Origin: an uncultured Spirochaetota bacterium
GTDB taxonomy: Bacteria > Spirochaetota > Spirochaetia > Treponematales > Rectinemataceae
Direction of reading: 5' to 3'
Assembly: GCA_903821875.1 (NCBI GenBank)
Contig: CAIJMU010000126.1
Span: 1-64,000, forward strand
Length of the DNA stretch: 64,000 nt
Shown: positions 6,534 through 16,500 of the stretch, in pieces
Position numbering within the stretch: the stretch's first letter is position 1
Layout of the letters: every line of letters starts with the position of its first letter
Notes under the pieces: generated by a model
Told to the model about the DNA's origin: nothing
The model's input: the letters and a program-made list of their open reading frames with translations, nothing else
The model's database searches: none
Translations under genes and position numbers: made by a program

Positions 6534-7844
6534 TCACTTCACCGTGCGCAGGGCGACGGCGGGGTCGAGGCGGGCGGCGTTCCGCGAGGGGAAGAAGGCC
6601 GCGAATTCGGTCAGGGCGGCGACGATGAGGACGTTCAGGAGCATCCTCGCCGCGTCGACCTTGAAGGTCATGTGACCGTTCTTGAGAATTATGAAGACCG
6701 GGCTGTTCATGCTGAAGCTGATGCCGCCGATGGCCGCCATCACGATGAAGGCCAGCACGAGTCCGAAGACCGCGCCTCCGAGGGCAAGGAATCCGGCCTC
6801 GAAGAGGAAGAGGTTCCTGACCTCGCCACGCTGCATGCCGATCGACCGCATTGTGCCGATCTCCCGGATGCGCTCGTAGAGGATGATGCGGAAGGTGTTG
6901 GTGATGCCGACCATTATGATCACGAACAGCACCAGGAGGATGATGAGGCTCGCGGTGTCGAGGGCGTCCGCGATCTGCTTTACCTGGGCCAGCATGTCGT
7001 TCAGGGTGAAGACGCGGTACTTGATGCCCGTCCAGGTCTCGGTCTTGCCCTGGTTCATGAAGGAACGGATGAAGTTCTGGTCATTCTTGGCTGCGTCACG
7101 GTCGAAGACGGGGGCGACGGCCTTCACCTTCTCGTAGAGGGCCTTGCCGTAGGCGTCGGTGCCCTTCAGCGAGGGGAGGTAGATGCCCAGGAGCTGGTAG
7201 TCCTCCGGCCCGAGGGCCAGGAGTTCGTTCATGTAGGTCTTGTTTGCGTAGCCCGACATGGAGCCGAAGATGCCCGCGTCGACGGTGATGCCCGCGATGG
7301 AGAACTCGCCGACGTTCTGCTGCCCGGTGAGGGTGCGGAGCTGCACCAGGACCCGGTCGCCGGGCTGTACGTTGAGCCGCTTGGCTATGGGCTCGGAGAT
7401 GATGATGCCGTCCCGCTGCTTCATGCCCTCGAGTCCGCCCTTGATGAACATCAGGCGCTCGGGAAGGAAGGTCTCCTTGGAGAAATCGACACCGTCTACC
7501 TTGAGCTGGGCGTTGTGTCCGGCAAAGATCAGGCTTGCCTGGGCTGAGGAGCGCTTGGAGATGTACTTGGACGGGATGTTCGCGTCCTTGACTGCCTGCA
7601 TCAGGAGGGCGTCATCGCGGATGATGTCCGACTCCTTGCCCGAGGCCGATTTCTCGACGCCCTGGATGAAGACGTGCCCTGCGGCCAGGTTGGCGAAGTT
7701 CTCGCTGATGTTGTCGACAAAGGCCCCCGCGAAGCCGTTGATGACCGTGACGATCATGATGCCGAAGGCAATGGCGCTCCCGAGGAGGAAGGTCCGTTTC
7801 TTCTGCCGGGCGAGGTTGCGCAGGGCCAGTTTGATGATTTCCAT
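6534..7844 (-). CDS. FtsX/LolC-type ABC exporter permease 1
   Basis: 436 residues with the MacB/LolCE plan: a short cytoplasmic N-terminus (LALRNLARQKKRTFLLG), one membrane segment near residues 20-42, a periplasmic domain of about 240 residues, then three membrane segments in the C-terminal 150 residues. The FtsX-type coupling segment is REIGTMRSIGMQRGEVRNLF, which contacts the ATPase. It pairs with the second permease (7848-9290) and the ATPase (9294-10064) as an asymmetric LolCDE-like complex that extracts substrate from the inner membrane. It begins three bases after the upstream permease stop. Confidence 0.85.
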   Translation of the reverse strand: MEIIKLALRNLARQKKRTFLLGSAIAFGIMIVTVINGFAGAFVDNISENFANLAAGHVFIQGVEKSASGKESDIIRDDALLMQAVKDANIPSKYISKRSSAQASLIFAGHNAQLKVDGVDFSKETFLPERLMFIKGGLEGMKQRDGIIISEPIAKRLNVQPGDRVLVQLRTLTGQQNVGEFSIAGITVDAGIFGSMSGYANKTYMNELLALGPEDYQLLGIYLPSLKGTDAYGKALYEKVKAVAPVFDRDAAKNDQNFIRSFMNQGKTETWTGIKYRVFTLNDMLAQVKQIADALDTASLIILLVLFVIIMVGITNTFRIILYERIREIGTMRSIGMQRGEVRNLFLFEAGFLALGGAVFGLVLAFIVMAAIGGISFSMNSPVFIILKNGHMTFKVDAARMLLNVLIVAALTEFAAFFPSRNAARLDPAVALRTVK

Positions 7845-7847
7845 TTC

Positions 7848-9290
7848 CTACTCCACCTGCATCGCGCGGACGGGCTCGACCTTGAGGGCGAGCGAAACGG
7901 GATAGAGATGCGCGATGACCGCAACCATCCCGACGAGGACCATGCTCCAGGCCACCGAGCCCGGGTTGACCGACAGGTTGAGGACCTTGCCGGCGAAGAG
8001 GATCTCCAGGAAGGGGTTGCCCGCTTCGATGTGCATTGCCCCGAGTATCGCTATGATCGCGAAGGAGAGGGCCATGCCGATGAGTCCGAAGACACCTGCG
8101 ATCGTGAGGGTCTCGACGAGGAACATCTTCCGGACATAGCCCTTCTGTGCGCCGAGGGCGCGCATCGTGCCTATCTCCCCGGTCCGTTCTATGACCGAGA
8201 TCACGAGGGTGTTCATCATTATGATGACCGCGACTATCGCAACTATGATGATCGCGATGTTGAAGACCACGCGGAGCACGTCGATGCTCTGCGCGAAGGG
8301 ACCGGCGGCGGCTTTCCAGTCGCCCGCCTGGGCTTCTATCCCCTCGGATGCGAACCAGGCGTTGAGCGTGGCTATCGTCCTGGGTGCCACGGAGGGGTTG
8401 GTCACCCGCGCGAGCATGAAGTTCCAGGCCCCGGTGTCGATTTCGATAGCCTTGCGGGGGGGCGGGGCAGCACTGGGAGTGGCTTCCGGCTTCTGCTCGG
8501 ACACCAGCGTCTCAGCTCCGAAGAGCTCGTCCTCGTTGGTGGTAGCGAGGAGCTTTTTCTGATCTTCGCTGACGGGTGTCTCCTCGTCGTTTCCGAGGGT
8601 CATGCCGTTGAGGATGCGCAGTGTGTTGACGTCCACGTAGGAGATGAAGCTCGTCGCCTCGCTGTCGCTCTTGAAGCGGATGATGCCAGTGAGGGGCACG
8701 GAGCGGATCTTGAATCCCGCCTTGCCCATGCCCGTGAGGAGGAGGGTCTCCCCGAGTTTCGGCGACCAACCCGCGTCCTTTTGCATCCGGTCGAGCATGG
8801 CACGCGACATGACAAGGCCGTCCTCTCCCGGCTTGAGGAGGGAACCCTCGAGGACGACGGCATTGTCGAAAAGTTTGTAATAGGTCGAAGGATCGATTCC
8901 GAAGAGGAGGGCGAAGCCCTGGTCGCTCTCGTTGGACTTGTGGGCGAGCAGCGAGAAGCCCGTGACCTGGCTCGTGACGCCGGTGACCCCCGGCAGGGAG
9001 GCGAGCTTGGCGGCGATCCTGTCGAAGTCGGGAATGTTGGGGGTCGCGTCACGCTGGCCCATCGACTGGACGCCGAAGAGGCTCACCGGGTTCTTGTTCT
9101 TCGCGGCGACGAAGACGTCGCCGGTGTAGTTTCCGATGAAGGTATCCTTGACTCCCTTGGCGGCGGTGTCCATGAAGGAATTACCGACTATGAGTATTAT
9201 TACCCCGAGCGCCAGGAGCACTCCTATTATCAGGCTCTTGGCCTTGTGCTCGAGGAGGTTGCGGAAGGCTATCCGCAGCATTACGGGCAT
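7848..9290 (-). CDS. FtsX/LolE-type ABC exporter permease 2 with LFGAET insert
   Basis: 480 residues with the same topology as permease 1: an N-terminal membrane segment after RNLLEHKAKS, a large periplasmic domain and three C-terminal membrane segments, with the coupling segment GEIGTMRALGAQKG. The ATG has AAGGAG seven bases upstream. The periplasmic domain is about 40 residues longer than in permease 1 because of an acidic, proline-rich insert that includes NEDELFGAET (LFGAET region coded at 8508-8528). Nearly the same motif occurs in the mature N-terminus of the barrel protein from this operon, which suggests a shared binding site or linear tag. Function as a LolCDE-like permease is inferred from family and context. 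Confidence 0.85.
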   Translation of the reverse strand: MPVMLRIAFRNLLEHKAKSLIIGVLLALGVIILIVGNSFMDTAAKGVKDTFIGNYTGDVFVAAKNKNPVSLFGVQSMGQRDATPNIPDFDRIAAKLASLPGVTGVTSQVTGFSLLAHKSNESDQGFALLFGIDPSTYYKLFDNAVVLEGSLLKPGEDGLVMSRAMLDRMQKDAGWSPKLGETLLLTGMGKAGFKIRSVPLTGIIRFKSDSEATSFISYVDVNTLRILNGMTLGNDEETPVSEDQKKLLATTNEDELFGAETLVSEQKPEATPSAAPPPRKAIEIDTGAWNFMLARVTNPSVAPRTIATLNAWFASEGIEAQAGDWKAAAGPFAQSIDVLRVVFNIAIIIVAIVAVIIMMNTLVISVIERTGEIGTMRALGAQKGYVRKMFLVETLTIAGVFGLIGMALSFAIIAILGAMHIEAGNPFLEILFAGKVLNLSVNPGSVAWSMVLVGMVAVIAHLYPVSLALKVEPVRAMQVE

Positions 9291-9293
9291 GGA

Positions 9294-10064
9294 TCAGCTC
9301 CTTGCCGACTGGACGGGCGAATTCTCGATGACGGATTCACCTGCCAGGTCCGCGCAGAGGGCGGCGGCGTCCGTGCCGTTCCGGACGTTCTCGATGATCA
9401 GGCCGTCGCGGAGCCGGATGATGTGGTCGGCGAGTCCCACGATCTTGGCGTCGTGGGTCGAGAAGATGAAGGTTGTCTGCATCTCGCGGTTGATCTTCTT
9501 CATGAGTTCGAGGATCTGCTCCCCGGTGTGCGAGTCGAGGTTGGCCGTCGGCTCGTCGGCAAGCACGATCTCGGGCTTTGTGACCAGGGCACGGGCGATG
9601 GCGACGCGCTGTCGCTGGCCACCCGAGAGCTCGTTGGATTTATGCTTGCTCCACTGGGAAAGCCCGACCTCCTCGATGAGGTAGTCGATCCACTGCTCCC
9701 TTTCCTTCTTGGGCACGCGCTCGCGGCCGAGGAGGAGGGGGAACTCGATGTTCTCGCGCACGTTGAGCACGGGGATGAGGTTGAAGGACTGGAAGATGAA
9801 GCCCAGGGTTTCGTGACGGAGCGTGGTCAGGGCCGCGTCCTTGAGGTCCTTCGTGGGCGTACCTGCAATGGAAACCGTACCCTTGGTGGGTCTGTCGACG
9901 CAGCCGATCATGTTGAGGATCGTCGTCTTGCCCGAGCCCGAGGGACCCGCTATGGATACGAAATCACCCTTCTCGATACAGAACGAGACGCCCTTGACTG
10001 CTTCCACCTCGACCTTGCCGAGGGGGTAGACCTTCCTGACATCCTGCAACTCCACTATGGTCAT
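9294..10064 (-). CDS. LolD/MacB-type ABC transporter ATPase
   Basis: 256 residues with a complete nucleotide-binding domain: Walker A GPSGSGKTT (residues 40-48), Q-loop FQSFN, signature LSGGQ (146-150), Walker B EIVLADEP (Asp170, Glu171) and the switch His in STHD. It has the LolD/MacB subfamily look and a 30-residue C-terminal tail not needed for catalysis. It is the first gene of the exporter operon (AAGGAG five bases before the ATG); the permease genes follow with gaps of only three bases. It should power a cargo-extraction pump with the two permeases. Confidence 0.93.
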   Translation of the reverse strand: MTIVELQDVRKVYPLGKVEVEAVKGVSFCIEKGDFVSIAGPSGSGKTTILNMIGCVDRPTKGTVSIAGTPTKDLKDAALTTLRHETLGFIFQSFNLIPVLNVRENIEFPLLLGRERVPKKEREQWIDYLIEEVGLSQWSKHKSNELSGGQRQRVAIARALVTKPEIVLADEPTANLDSHTGEQILELMKKINREMQTTFIFSTHDAKIVGLADHIIRLRDGLIIENVRNGTDAAALCADLAGESVIENSPVQSARS

Positions 10065-10128
10065 GCTGACTCCTTATACTGCCCTTCGCCGGGCTTTCCA
10101 AAACGCCTTTTCTGTAGCTGTCACTGTG

Positions 10129-10158
10129 ATGATACTGAGGCCAGGGCGGGCACTTCAA
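10129..10158 (-). promoter_or_regulatory. Sigma-70-like promoter of the exporter operon
   Basis: On the minus strand TTGAAG (10158-10153), an 18-base spacer and TATCAT (10134-10129) lie about 65 bases before the ATPase start, in the divergent gap shared with the OmpR-type regulator gene. Confidence 0.45.
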
Positions 10159-10259
10159 GGAATCCTGGCTCTGACAAGCCGCTGTCGGACTGCTGTTCAT
10201 CCGGAATTCATCCCCTTCCAGCCACCGCCGCACCGCTTGGCCGGATATACTTTCGCCTG

Positions 10260-11003
10260 ATGGAAACTGGCCAGAGGACCCGTCGCGTGCTCGTCGTCGA
10301 AGACGACCCCGCTATCGCCGAACTTGTCGCGACCTATCTCGGACGCGACGGACATGTTGTCTCCATAGCCGCAACGGCCGAGGCAGCCCTCGCCCGCATG
10401 GACGAGATTCCCGACCTTGTGCTCCTGGATCTGGGGCTCCCCGGCATGGATGGGCTTCAATTCCTCCGCGCTTTCCGCACCGCGAGCATGGCCCCGGTCA
10501 TCATCGTCTCAGCCCGGGAATCCGACGAGGACAAGCTCGAGGGCCTCGGCCTCGGGGCAGACGACTTCATCTCCAAGCCCTTCTCTCCGCGGGTGCTCGC
10601 TGCCCGTGTCGGCGCCCTCCTCCGCCGCATCGACCTGGAGTCCGGCGCCGATCCCGACCGTGTCGCAGGAGGCGCAGCAGCAGGCACATCCAATGTCCTG
10701 GGCTTCGGCTCCTTCCTCCTCGATGGCGACGCGGGCACCCTCGCGCGCGACGGCGGGATCCTCCGGCTGAGCCGAAGGGAATTCCAGCTCCTATACTTCC
10801 TCGTGTCACGCCCTGGCCGCAGCTTCGGGGCTGCGGAACTCCACCGAGAGGTCTGGCACCTTGAGCATGGCGACCTCTCCACCGTTGCCGTCCATATCCA
10901 GCGCCTCCGCAGGAAGATCGAGGAAGATCCTGCGGAGCCACGCTGGATAAAGACCGTCCCGGGCTCCGGTTACCGCTTCGCGCCCGGCCAGGATGCACAA
11001 TGA
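10260..11003 (+). CDS. OmpR/PhoB-type response regulator
   Basis: 247 residues starting at the ATG at 10260; the long open frame upstream is antisense to the exporter operon and is not part of the gene. The receiver domain has Asp15, Asp16 and the phospho-acceptor Asp57 (LVLLDLGLPGMDG). The C-terminal winged helix (about residues 150-240) has the typical LSRREFQLLYFL, VAVHIQRLRRKI and KTVPGSGYRF segments. The kinase gene follows with an ATGA overlap. No ribosome-binding site precedes the ATG, and a TATACT box lies only nine bases upstream, so the mRNA could be leaderless. The divergent exporter operon is a plausible target. Confidence 0.93.
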   Translation: METGQRTRRVLVVEDDPAIAELVATYLGRDGHVVSIAATAEAALARMDEIPDLVLLDLGLPGMDGLQFLRAFRTASMAPVIIVSARESDEDKLEGLGLGADDFISKPFSPRVLAARVGALLRRIDLESGADPDRVAGGAAAGTSNVLGFGSFLLDGDAGTLARDGGILRLSRREFQLLYFLVSRPGRSFGAAELHREVWHLEHGDLSTVAVHIQRLRRKIEEDPAEPRWIKTVPGSGYRFAPGQDAQ

Positions 11004-12448
11004 GGCGGACGGGCGAAATCATGGACAAGGCGGTACCGCCCTTCCACAGGGGACGCCTGCCCCCCCTCAGGTTGATCATCCTCTTTGTCGCAATTGCCTC
11101 GATAGTCCTCCCGGCCCTCCTTGTGGGGGCTATTGTCGCGATGAACCAGGGACGGATCTCGCAGGGGCCCCTCATGCGTTCCATCGCCGCGCTCCGCGAG
11201 GTCAGGCGTGCCGTCCAGCTCGACGCGGCGGGCACGCTTGCCGCCAGACCGGGCTACGCCTCCCCTGTCTGGCTCGATCTGGTCATCGCGGATTCCGAAG
11301 GGCGGGTCGTGTTCTCCACCTTGCCCTCCCTGCCACCTGGGATAGCGGCCGGGCTTGAATCCGTCTCCGGCATAGCGGCAACCATAGTGCCCCAGGCCAG
11401 CTTTTTTTCCGACGTGGTTGAGCTGGACGACAGGGTGGCGGGAACCTGGTACGCCATCCTTCCCAGCGACTCGGCCCGGGCCGTGGCGGGGGAGGGCGAA
11501 CCCCTCCTCCAGATCGGGGGGCAGCTCCTCTTCGCCCTCGTGGCACTCCTGATGAGCATCGCGGTGGCCGCCTACCTCGCCGCTCAAATAGGTCGCCTCG
11601 AGCGCGCCGCCGTCGCCATCGCCGCAGGCGACCTTGAGACCACGGTCAGCGCCGGCGGCTCCCGCGAGATCGCGCGCCTCGCCGACGCGATGGAGGCTAT
11701 GCGCAGCTCCATCCGGGAGGACCTCGGCCGCCGTTCGCGTTTCCTGGCCGCGATCTCCCACGATCTCCGAACGCCGCTTACCTCGATCGGAGGTTATCTC
11801 GAGGCCATCGAGGACGGGCTCGCCTCCGATCCGGAGACCCTGTCCCGCTACGTGGAGACCATGAAGGAACGCACGCGTGTCCTTGAGGAGCGTATCCAGG
11901 CCCTCATCGAGTTTGCGCGCATGGAAACCGGGGAATGGCGGCACCGCTTCGAGCCGCTTCCCCTCGGGCCCCTCTTCGAAGGCTTCGCGGCGACGGCAGC
12001 CGAGGAATGCGCCCTCGAGGGGACGACCTTTGCCTCAGAGCTTTCTGCCCTATCTGGGCGCGAGGAGAGGGCCGATCGCGCCCTCCTTGGCCGGGCCTTC
12101 GAGAATCTTGTGGCCAATGCATTGCGACATGGCAAAAAAGGCGGAAAGCTATGTCTGAAAGCCAGGGCAGGAGCAGGAGGGGCCCTCGTCGTCGATATCG
12201 ACGACGACGGCCCTGGCATCCCCGAGCTCGAGCGCGAGCGAGCCTTCGAAGCCTTCTACCGGGGCTCTGGTGCCCGGGAGGGCGAGGGCAGTGGCCTGGG
12301 GCTCCATATCGCGCGCTCTATCCTCAGGGGCCATGGCTGGGACCTTATCGCATCGGCTTCCCCCTCGGGCGGCGCGCGGCTCAGTATACTCATCCCTGGC
12401 CGCAGTACTGAAAGCGGGCTACAGCCAGAAAAGTCAAAGGAAGCATGA
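11000..12448 (+). CDS. Membrane sensor histidine kinase
   Basis: 482 residues: two membrane segments (about 23-47 and 174-196) around a periplasmic sensor domain of about 125 residues, a HAMP linker (about 197-245), the HisKA box with His254 (ISHDLRTPLTS), and an HATPase domain with N box NLVANALRH, G1 DDDGPGIP and G2 GSGLGLHIA. It overlaps the regulator stop codon by four bases and will be its cognate kinase. Frame and start are set by that overlap. The signal sensed is unknown; the periplasmic domain has no named fold that I can see. Confidence 0.92.
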   Translation: MRRTGEIMDKAVPPFHRGRLPPLRLIILFVAIASIVLPALLVGAIVAMNQGRISQGPLMRSIAALREVRRAVQLDAAGTLAARPGYASPVWLDLVIADSEGRVVFSTLPSLPPGIAAGLESVSGIAATIVPQASFFSDVVELDDRVAGTWYAILPSDSARAVAGEGEPLLQIGGQLLFALVALLMSIAVAAYLAAQIGRLERAAVAIAAGDLETTVSAGGSREIARLADAMEAMRSSIREDLGRRSRFLAAISHDLRTPLTSIGGYLEAIEDGLASDPETLSRYVETMKERTRVLEERIQALIEFARMETGEWRHRFEPLPLGPLFEGFAATAAEECALEGTTFASELSALSGREERADRALLGRAFENLVANALRHGKKGGKLCLKARAGAGGALVVDIDDDGPGIPELERERAFEAFYRGSGAREGEGSGLGLHIARSILRGHGWDLIASASPSGGARLSILIPGRSTESGLQPEKSKEA

Positions 12449-12449
12449 A

Positions 12450-13184
12450 ATGAACCACCGAAGCTCCTTCGCTCCCGTGGCCGCTGTCGTCGCCACCTAT
12501 CTCGTGGCCCTTGTCCATGCAGCCAGTGCCGAGGTCCCGGTCCCATCCACGGTCTCCGTCGTCCCGGCCCGCCACGAGCGCTTCAGCTATGTCCGCGCCG
12601 TCGAGGGACGGCGTGAGCAGGTCTCTGTCGAGGTTTCGGCGCGGCGCGACGCGCAGGGAGCCTATCTGGCCTATTCCTGGCGCTCAGCCGAGGAGGACGG
12701 CGACTACCGACTCGATCCCGCCACCTTCGCGTCCAGCTGGTCGGATGTCACCACGAGGGGTCCGACCTCGGTGATCAGGAGGGTGACAAACGTCATTTCC
12801 GACACGGCGGTCATGAAGCCGGACGAGCTTGTCCTCACTTCTACCGGTCCCTTCCTCGAGCGGCTGCGGACCATCCCCTTCGAAAGCCTTCCTAAATACC
12901 GCATTCTTTTTCAGGGTGGCCCCCCCAATGCCGCTTTTACGCTCACTGTGGCAGTCGTGGGGAGGGAGCGGATCATCGTGTCCGGCCATAGCTGGGATTG
13001 CTGGAAGCTGGAACTGGGGGTGGGCGGGGTGCTCGGAACCCTTTTCGGCGGGATGGCGGGGAAGACCCGCTACTGGTTTTCCACCGACGGTCGCCACATA
13101 CCCGTCCGGACCGAGGGCCTGACCGGCATGCCCGGCTCTCCCATGGCTGTCATGGAACTCGAGTCCTACGAGGATTTCCGCTGA
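12450..13184 (+). CDS. Exported DUF3108-like protein of unknown function
   Basis: 244 residues starting at the ATG at 12450, one base after the kinase stop codon. A signal peptide is clear (hydrophobic stretch ending HAASA-EVP). The mature part is beta-rich; its end (CWKLELGVGG, KTRYWFSTDGRHIPVRTEG, VMELESY) resembles the last strands of DUF3108-like periplasmic proteins, an assignment I hold weakly. Co-transcription with the two-component pair suggests it takes part in the same envelope response, possibly as a sensor accessory. Confidence 0.7.
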   Translation: MNHRSSFAPVAAVVATYLVALVHAASAEVPVPSTVSVVPARHERFSYVRAVEGRREQVSVEVSARRDAQGAYLAYSWRSAEEDGDYRLDPATFASSWSDVTTRGPTSVIRRVTNVISDTAVMKPDELVLTSTGPFLERLRTIPFESLPKYRILFQGGPPNAAFTLTVAVVGRERIIVSGHSWDCWKLELGVGGVLGTLFGGMAGKTRYWFSTDGRHIPVRTEGLTGMPGSPMAVMELESYEDFR

Positions 13185-13202
13185 TCCCGGCCTGATTTTC
13201 TT

Positions 13203-13580
13203 CTACCTAGGCCTTTCCATGATCGCCTGGATGTCCTTGAGCAGCACTGGCTTCACCAGGAAGGCCAGGGGCTTCTGGGCCATCGCGCGCTCGCGGAGCG
13301 CAGCCTCCTGGTAGCCGCTCATGAAGATGATGTCTATGTCACTGTCAAAGGTACGGATCTCGCGTGCAGCGTCGATGCCGTCAGCTTCGCCGGCGAGGCG
13401 GATATCGAGGAGTATCAGGTCGGGCTTTGCGAGCCTCGCCTCCTCGACACATTCCCTGGCCGTGGATACGGGTCCTACGATCTCGTGCCCGGCCCTGCCG
13501 AGCATGATCCGGAGGTGGGTCGCCGGGAGGAACTCGTCCTCGGCGATAAGTATCTTCGGTTTGGTTTCACCCATTTTCAT
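13203..13580 (-). CDS. Stand-alone receiver-domain protein
   Basis: About 125 residues forming a single receiver domain: acidic pocket Glu14/Asp15, phospho-acceptor Asp59 (LILLDIRLAG) and the late Lys in FLVKP. There is no output domain. Two ATGs are possible; the second (13572-13574) has GAAGG seven bases upstream and may be the true start. The gene follows the large kinase gene by four bases, so the two form an operon. The AGEADGIDAAREIR segment is typical of receivers paired with HisKA_2-type kinases. It probably relays phosphate to another protein. Confidence 0.9.
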   Translation of the reverse strand: MKMGETKPKILIAEDEFLPATHLRIMLGRAGHEIVGPVSTARECVEEARLAKPDLILLDIRLAGEADGIDAAREIRTFDSDIDIIFMSGYQEAALRERAMAQKPLAFLVKPVLLKDIQAIMERPR

Positions 13581-13584
13581 GCCT

Positions 13585-16500
13585 TCATACCCTTGCTACG
13601 TAGAGATTGTCGGTGAATCCGATCTCGCAGGAGAAACCCGATGTCGTATTGAAGCTGACTGTTCCCTTGAGCTGGCTTGCACAGAGCCCCACAATGCTCT
13701 GCAGACCTATCTTCCCATCCCGGCCTACATCGAAGCCCTCCGGCACGCCGACGCCATCGTCCTCGATCACGAGGGAAATCGCCCCAGTTTCGAGCTTGCG
13801 CAGGGCGATCCGGAGCGTCCCGGCGCGGCCGTCGGGGAAGGCGTGCCGGTAGGCATTGGAGATGAGCTCGTTCAGTATCAGGCCGCAGGGGATCGCCGTG
13901 TCGATAAGGATGAAGACATCATCAAGTTCGGTGGACACCGTAATGCGGCTGTAGTTTCTCGCGTGGTTCTGGTTGAGCATGCCCAGGAGGTCGAGGACGT
14001 ATTCCCGGAAATTGACGTGGGAGAGGTCCTGGGCTTCGAAGAGCTTGCGGTTTACCAGGGCCAGGGAACCGATGCGGTTCTGGGTATCCTCTATGGCGCG
14101 CGAGAAGCGGTCGTCGCCGAGGGACTGGGCCTGGAAATCCAGGAGGGCAGTGATGACCTGCATGTTGTTGTTCGCGCGGTGATAGAGCTCGCGGAGGAGT
14201 ATCTCCTTTTCCGCGAGGGTCTTCGCGATGCGGTCTTCGGCCGCCTTGCGCTCGGTGAGGTTCTGGATCTGGCTCACGAGGAGGGTCTCGCCGTCAAGAT
14301 GGATGACCTGGACCGCAGTGCTCGTGTCGATGACCTGGCCGTCCTTCTTCCGAAAGCGCAGCTCCCAATCCCGTATTGCGCTCCCTCCCTGGCTGAGTGC
14401 CAGGAGGCGTTCCCGCTGCTCTATGTCCTCGTAGAGGCCAATATCCTCTACTGTCTTGCCCAGGGCCTCCTCCTTCGAGCACTGGAAGAGTTCGACGAAG
14501 GCATCGTTCACATCGATGATGTCGCCCGATTCGGCCCTGGTGATGATGGTTGGCAAGGGGCTGCCGCGGAAGACCTGGGAGAAGCGTGTTTCGCTATCCT
14601 TGAGGCGCAGCATCGTCCGTTTCCGCTCGACGATTTCCCATGACAGGTCCGCCAGGTGCCTGGTCTTTTCGATATCGGAAAAGTCGTAGGGGGCAGCCTT
14701 GTTGCCGACGCCGAGTATCGCCACGACGAGGCCGTTCCGGATGATGGGAATGACGAGTTCACGAGTCACCAGGGCGTGGCCCGGAGGCAGTCCCTTACGA
14801 TGGGAGAGGCTGGCATAGTCGTTGTGGATCACCGGTTGTCGGGTGAGGACGGCATCCACCCAGACTCCTGCCTCGGCGATGTCGTAATGGCTTCCCCTGC
14901 CCTCCGCGGTACACATCGTGGCGAGGGTGTTCGTCGACCAGACCTGGAGGGTGAGGCTCTTCTGATCCTCGTCGATGAAGTGGTAGAAGCCGATCACCGA
15001 AGCGGTCACCGCCTCGGTCTCGTCGAGTATGACCTGGAGGAGCTCATCGAGACCTCTCGACGATGCGACCTCGCTGAGGCGCATCCTCAGGAGGGCCTTG
15101 CGCTCGTTCCATTTCCTCTCGGAGATGTCCCGAAGGATGGCGATGGTGCGATGGTCTTCGAGTTGCTGGCTCGAGATCTCCACGCTGACCGTCGAACCGT
15201 CGTCGCGCCTGAGCATCCTTTCGGCGAAGACCGGCAGGCCGCGTTGAAGAAGCTCGCTGGCGACCGGTCGCTCCGCGAGATCCCCAGGATCGATGAGGTC
15301 CTCGATGCGCCTGCCTGTGAGCATGCCCTTCCTGGCGCCGATCAGTGCATGTCCGGCGGTGTTGATCTCGGTGAAGCGGCCGTCGGGTCCGCTGATGAAG
15401 ATACCATCGGCAGCACGCTCAAGGAGGACGCGGTACTGCTCCTTGCTTGCCCGCAGCTCGTCCTCGATGTGTCGCTGCCGCGAGATGTCCACCATGATGC
15501 CGTTCCAGAGGATGGATCCGTCAGCCTGGGGGCGGGGCGAAGAGGAGATCATTACCCAGCGATAGATGCCATCCCGGTGCAGGAAGCGCAGGGTTACAGT
15601 GAAGGGCGAAAGCGCTTCGCCAGAGCCGCCCTCGGCCTCGGCGATGATGTGCTCGTCATCCGGATGGATCCGCTTCCGCATCGCCAGCGGGTCTGCGTAG
15701 ACCTCGGCTCGGTCGATACCGGAAATACCATGGATATTCCGGCTGATGTAGGAATACCTTCTCTTTCCGTCCCTTGTCATGATGAGCTGGTAGACCAACC
15801 CTTGCGGAATGTTGTCGCCGAGGGTCTCGATATTCCTCGAGGCCTCAAGGGCATTTTCCCGTTCCCCCTCCGCCTCGGCGAAGGAGGCAGCCAGCATATA
15901 CGAGGTAAAGGAAAGGGCAGCGAGGAAGCCCAGGGCCAGCTGGAGGCGCTCGACCAGGTCGTCGCCATACAGGGGGGACGGGCCTTCGGTGATGGCCCGA
16001 CTTGTGGCTACGATGCTCGTCAGCAGGACCAGGGCAAAGCCCAGGGTCAGCGAGGACTTCTTGAGCGCAGGCCAGAGAAGCACGAGTACCAGGAGGTAGG
16101 GCTGGGGGTGTATGAGGGAGGCGGAGGACGCGACGTTGAAACAGAACCAGCAATATGCCCCAGCTATTGCGAGGTAACCGAGATCCAGGGCTTTCCGCCA
16201 GGGCTGTCGCCAGAAGTTCTTGAGCGGCTGGGTTCCCAGGGAGACGAGGAGGGGGGCAAGGAGGACCATGCCGAAGCCAGTGGCGAGCCACCAGGCGAAA
16301 GCGCCCTCCAAAAAGCCAAGGGAAGGGCCGGTGAGGTCGAGGGCCGCTGCCAGCAGGGCAGCGACGCCGTTGACGAAGACTGCGGCAAGGCCCAGGGCGA
16401 CCACCTCGCGGAGCCGCGAGAAAGTGATGGCTTGTCCCGACCTTCTGATGGCCAGCGCGCAGATCCAGGACTCCAGGAGGTTGAGTCCGATGAGACCAAG

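Noticed and set aside
7674-10259. Very long open frame on the plus strand running into the regulator gene
   Set aside because: It is antisense to the exporter operon, is low in hydrophobics and rich in Asp, Glu, Gly and His as expected from the complement of GC-rich codons, and has no domain. Only 10260-11003 is real.
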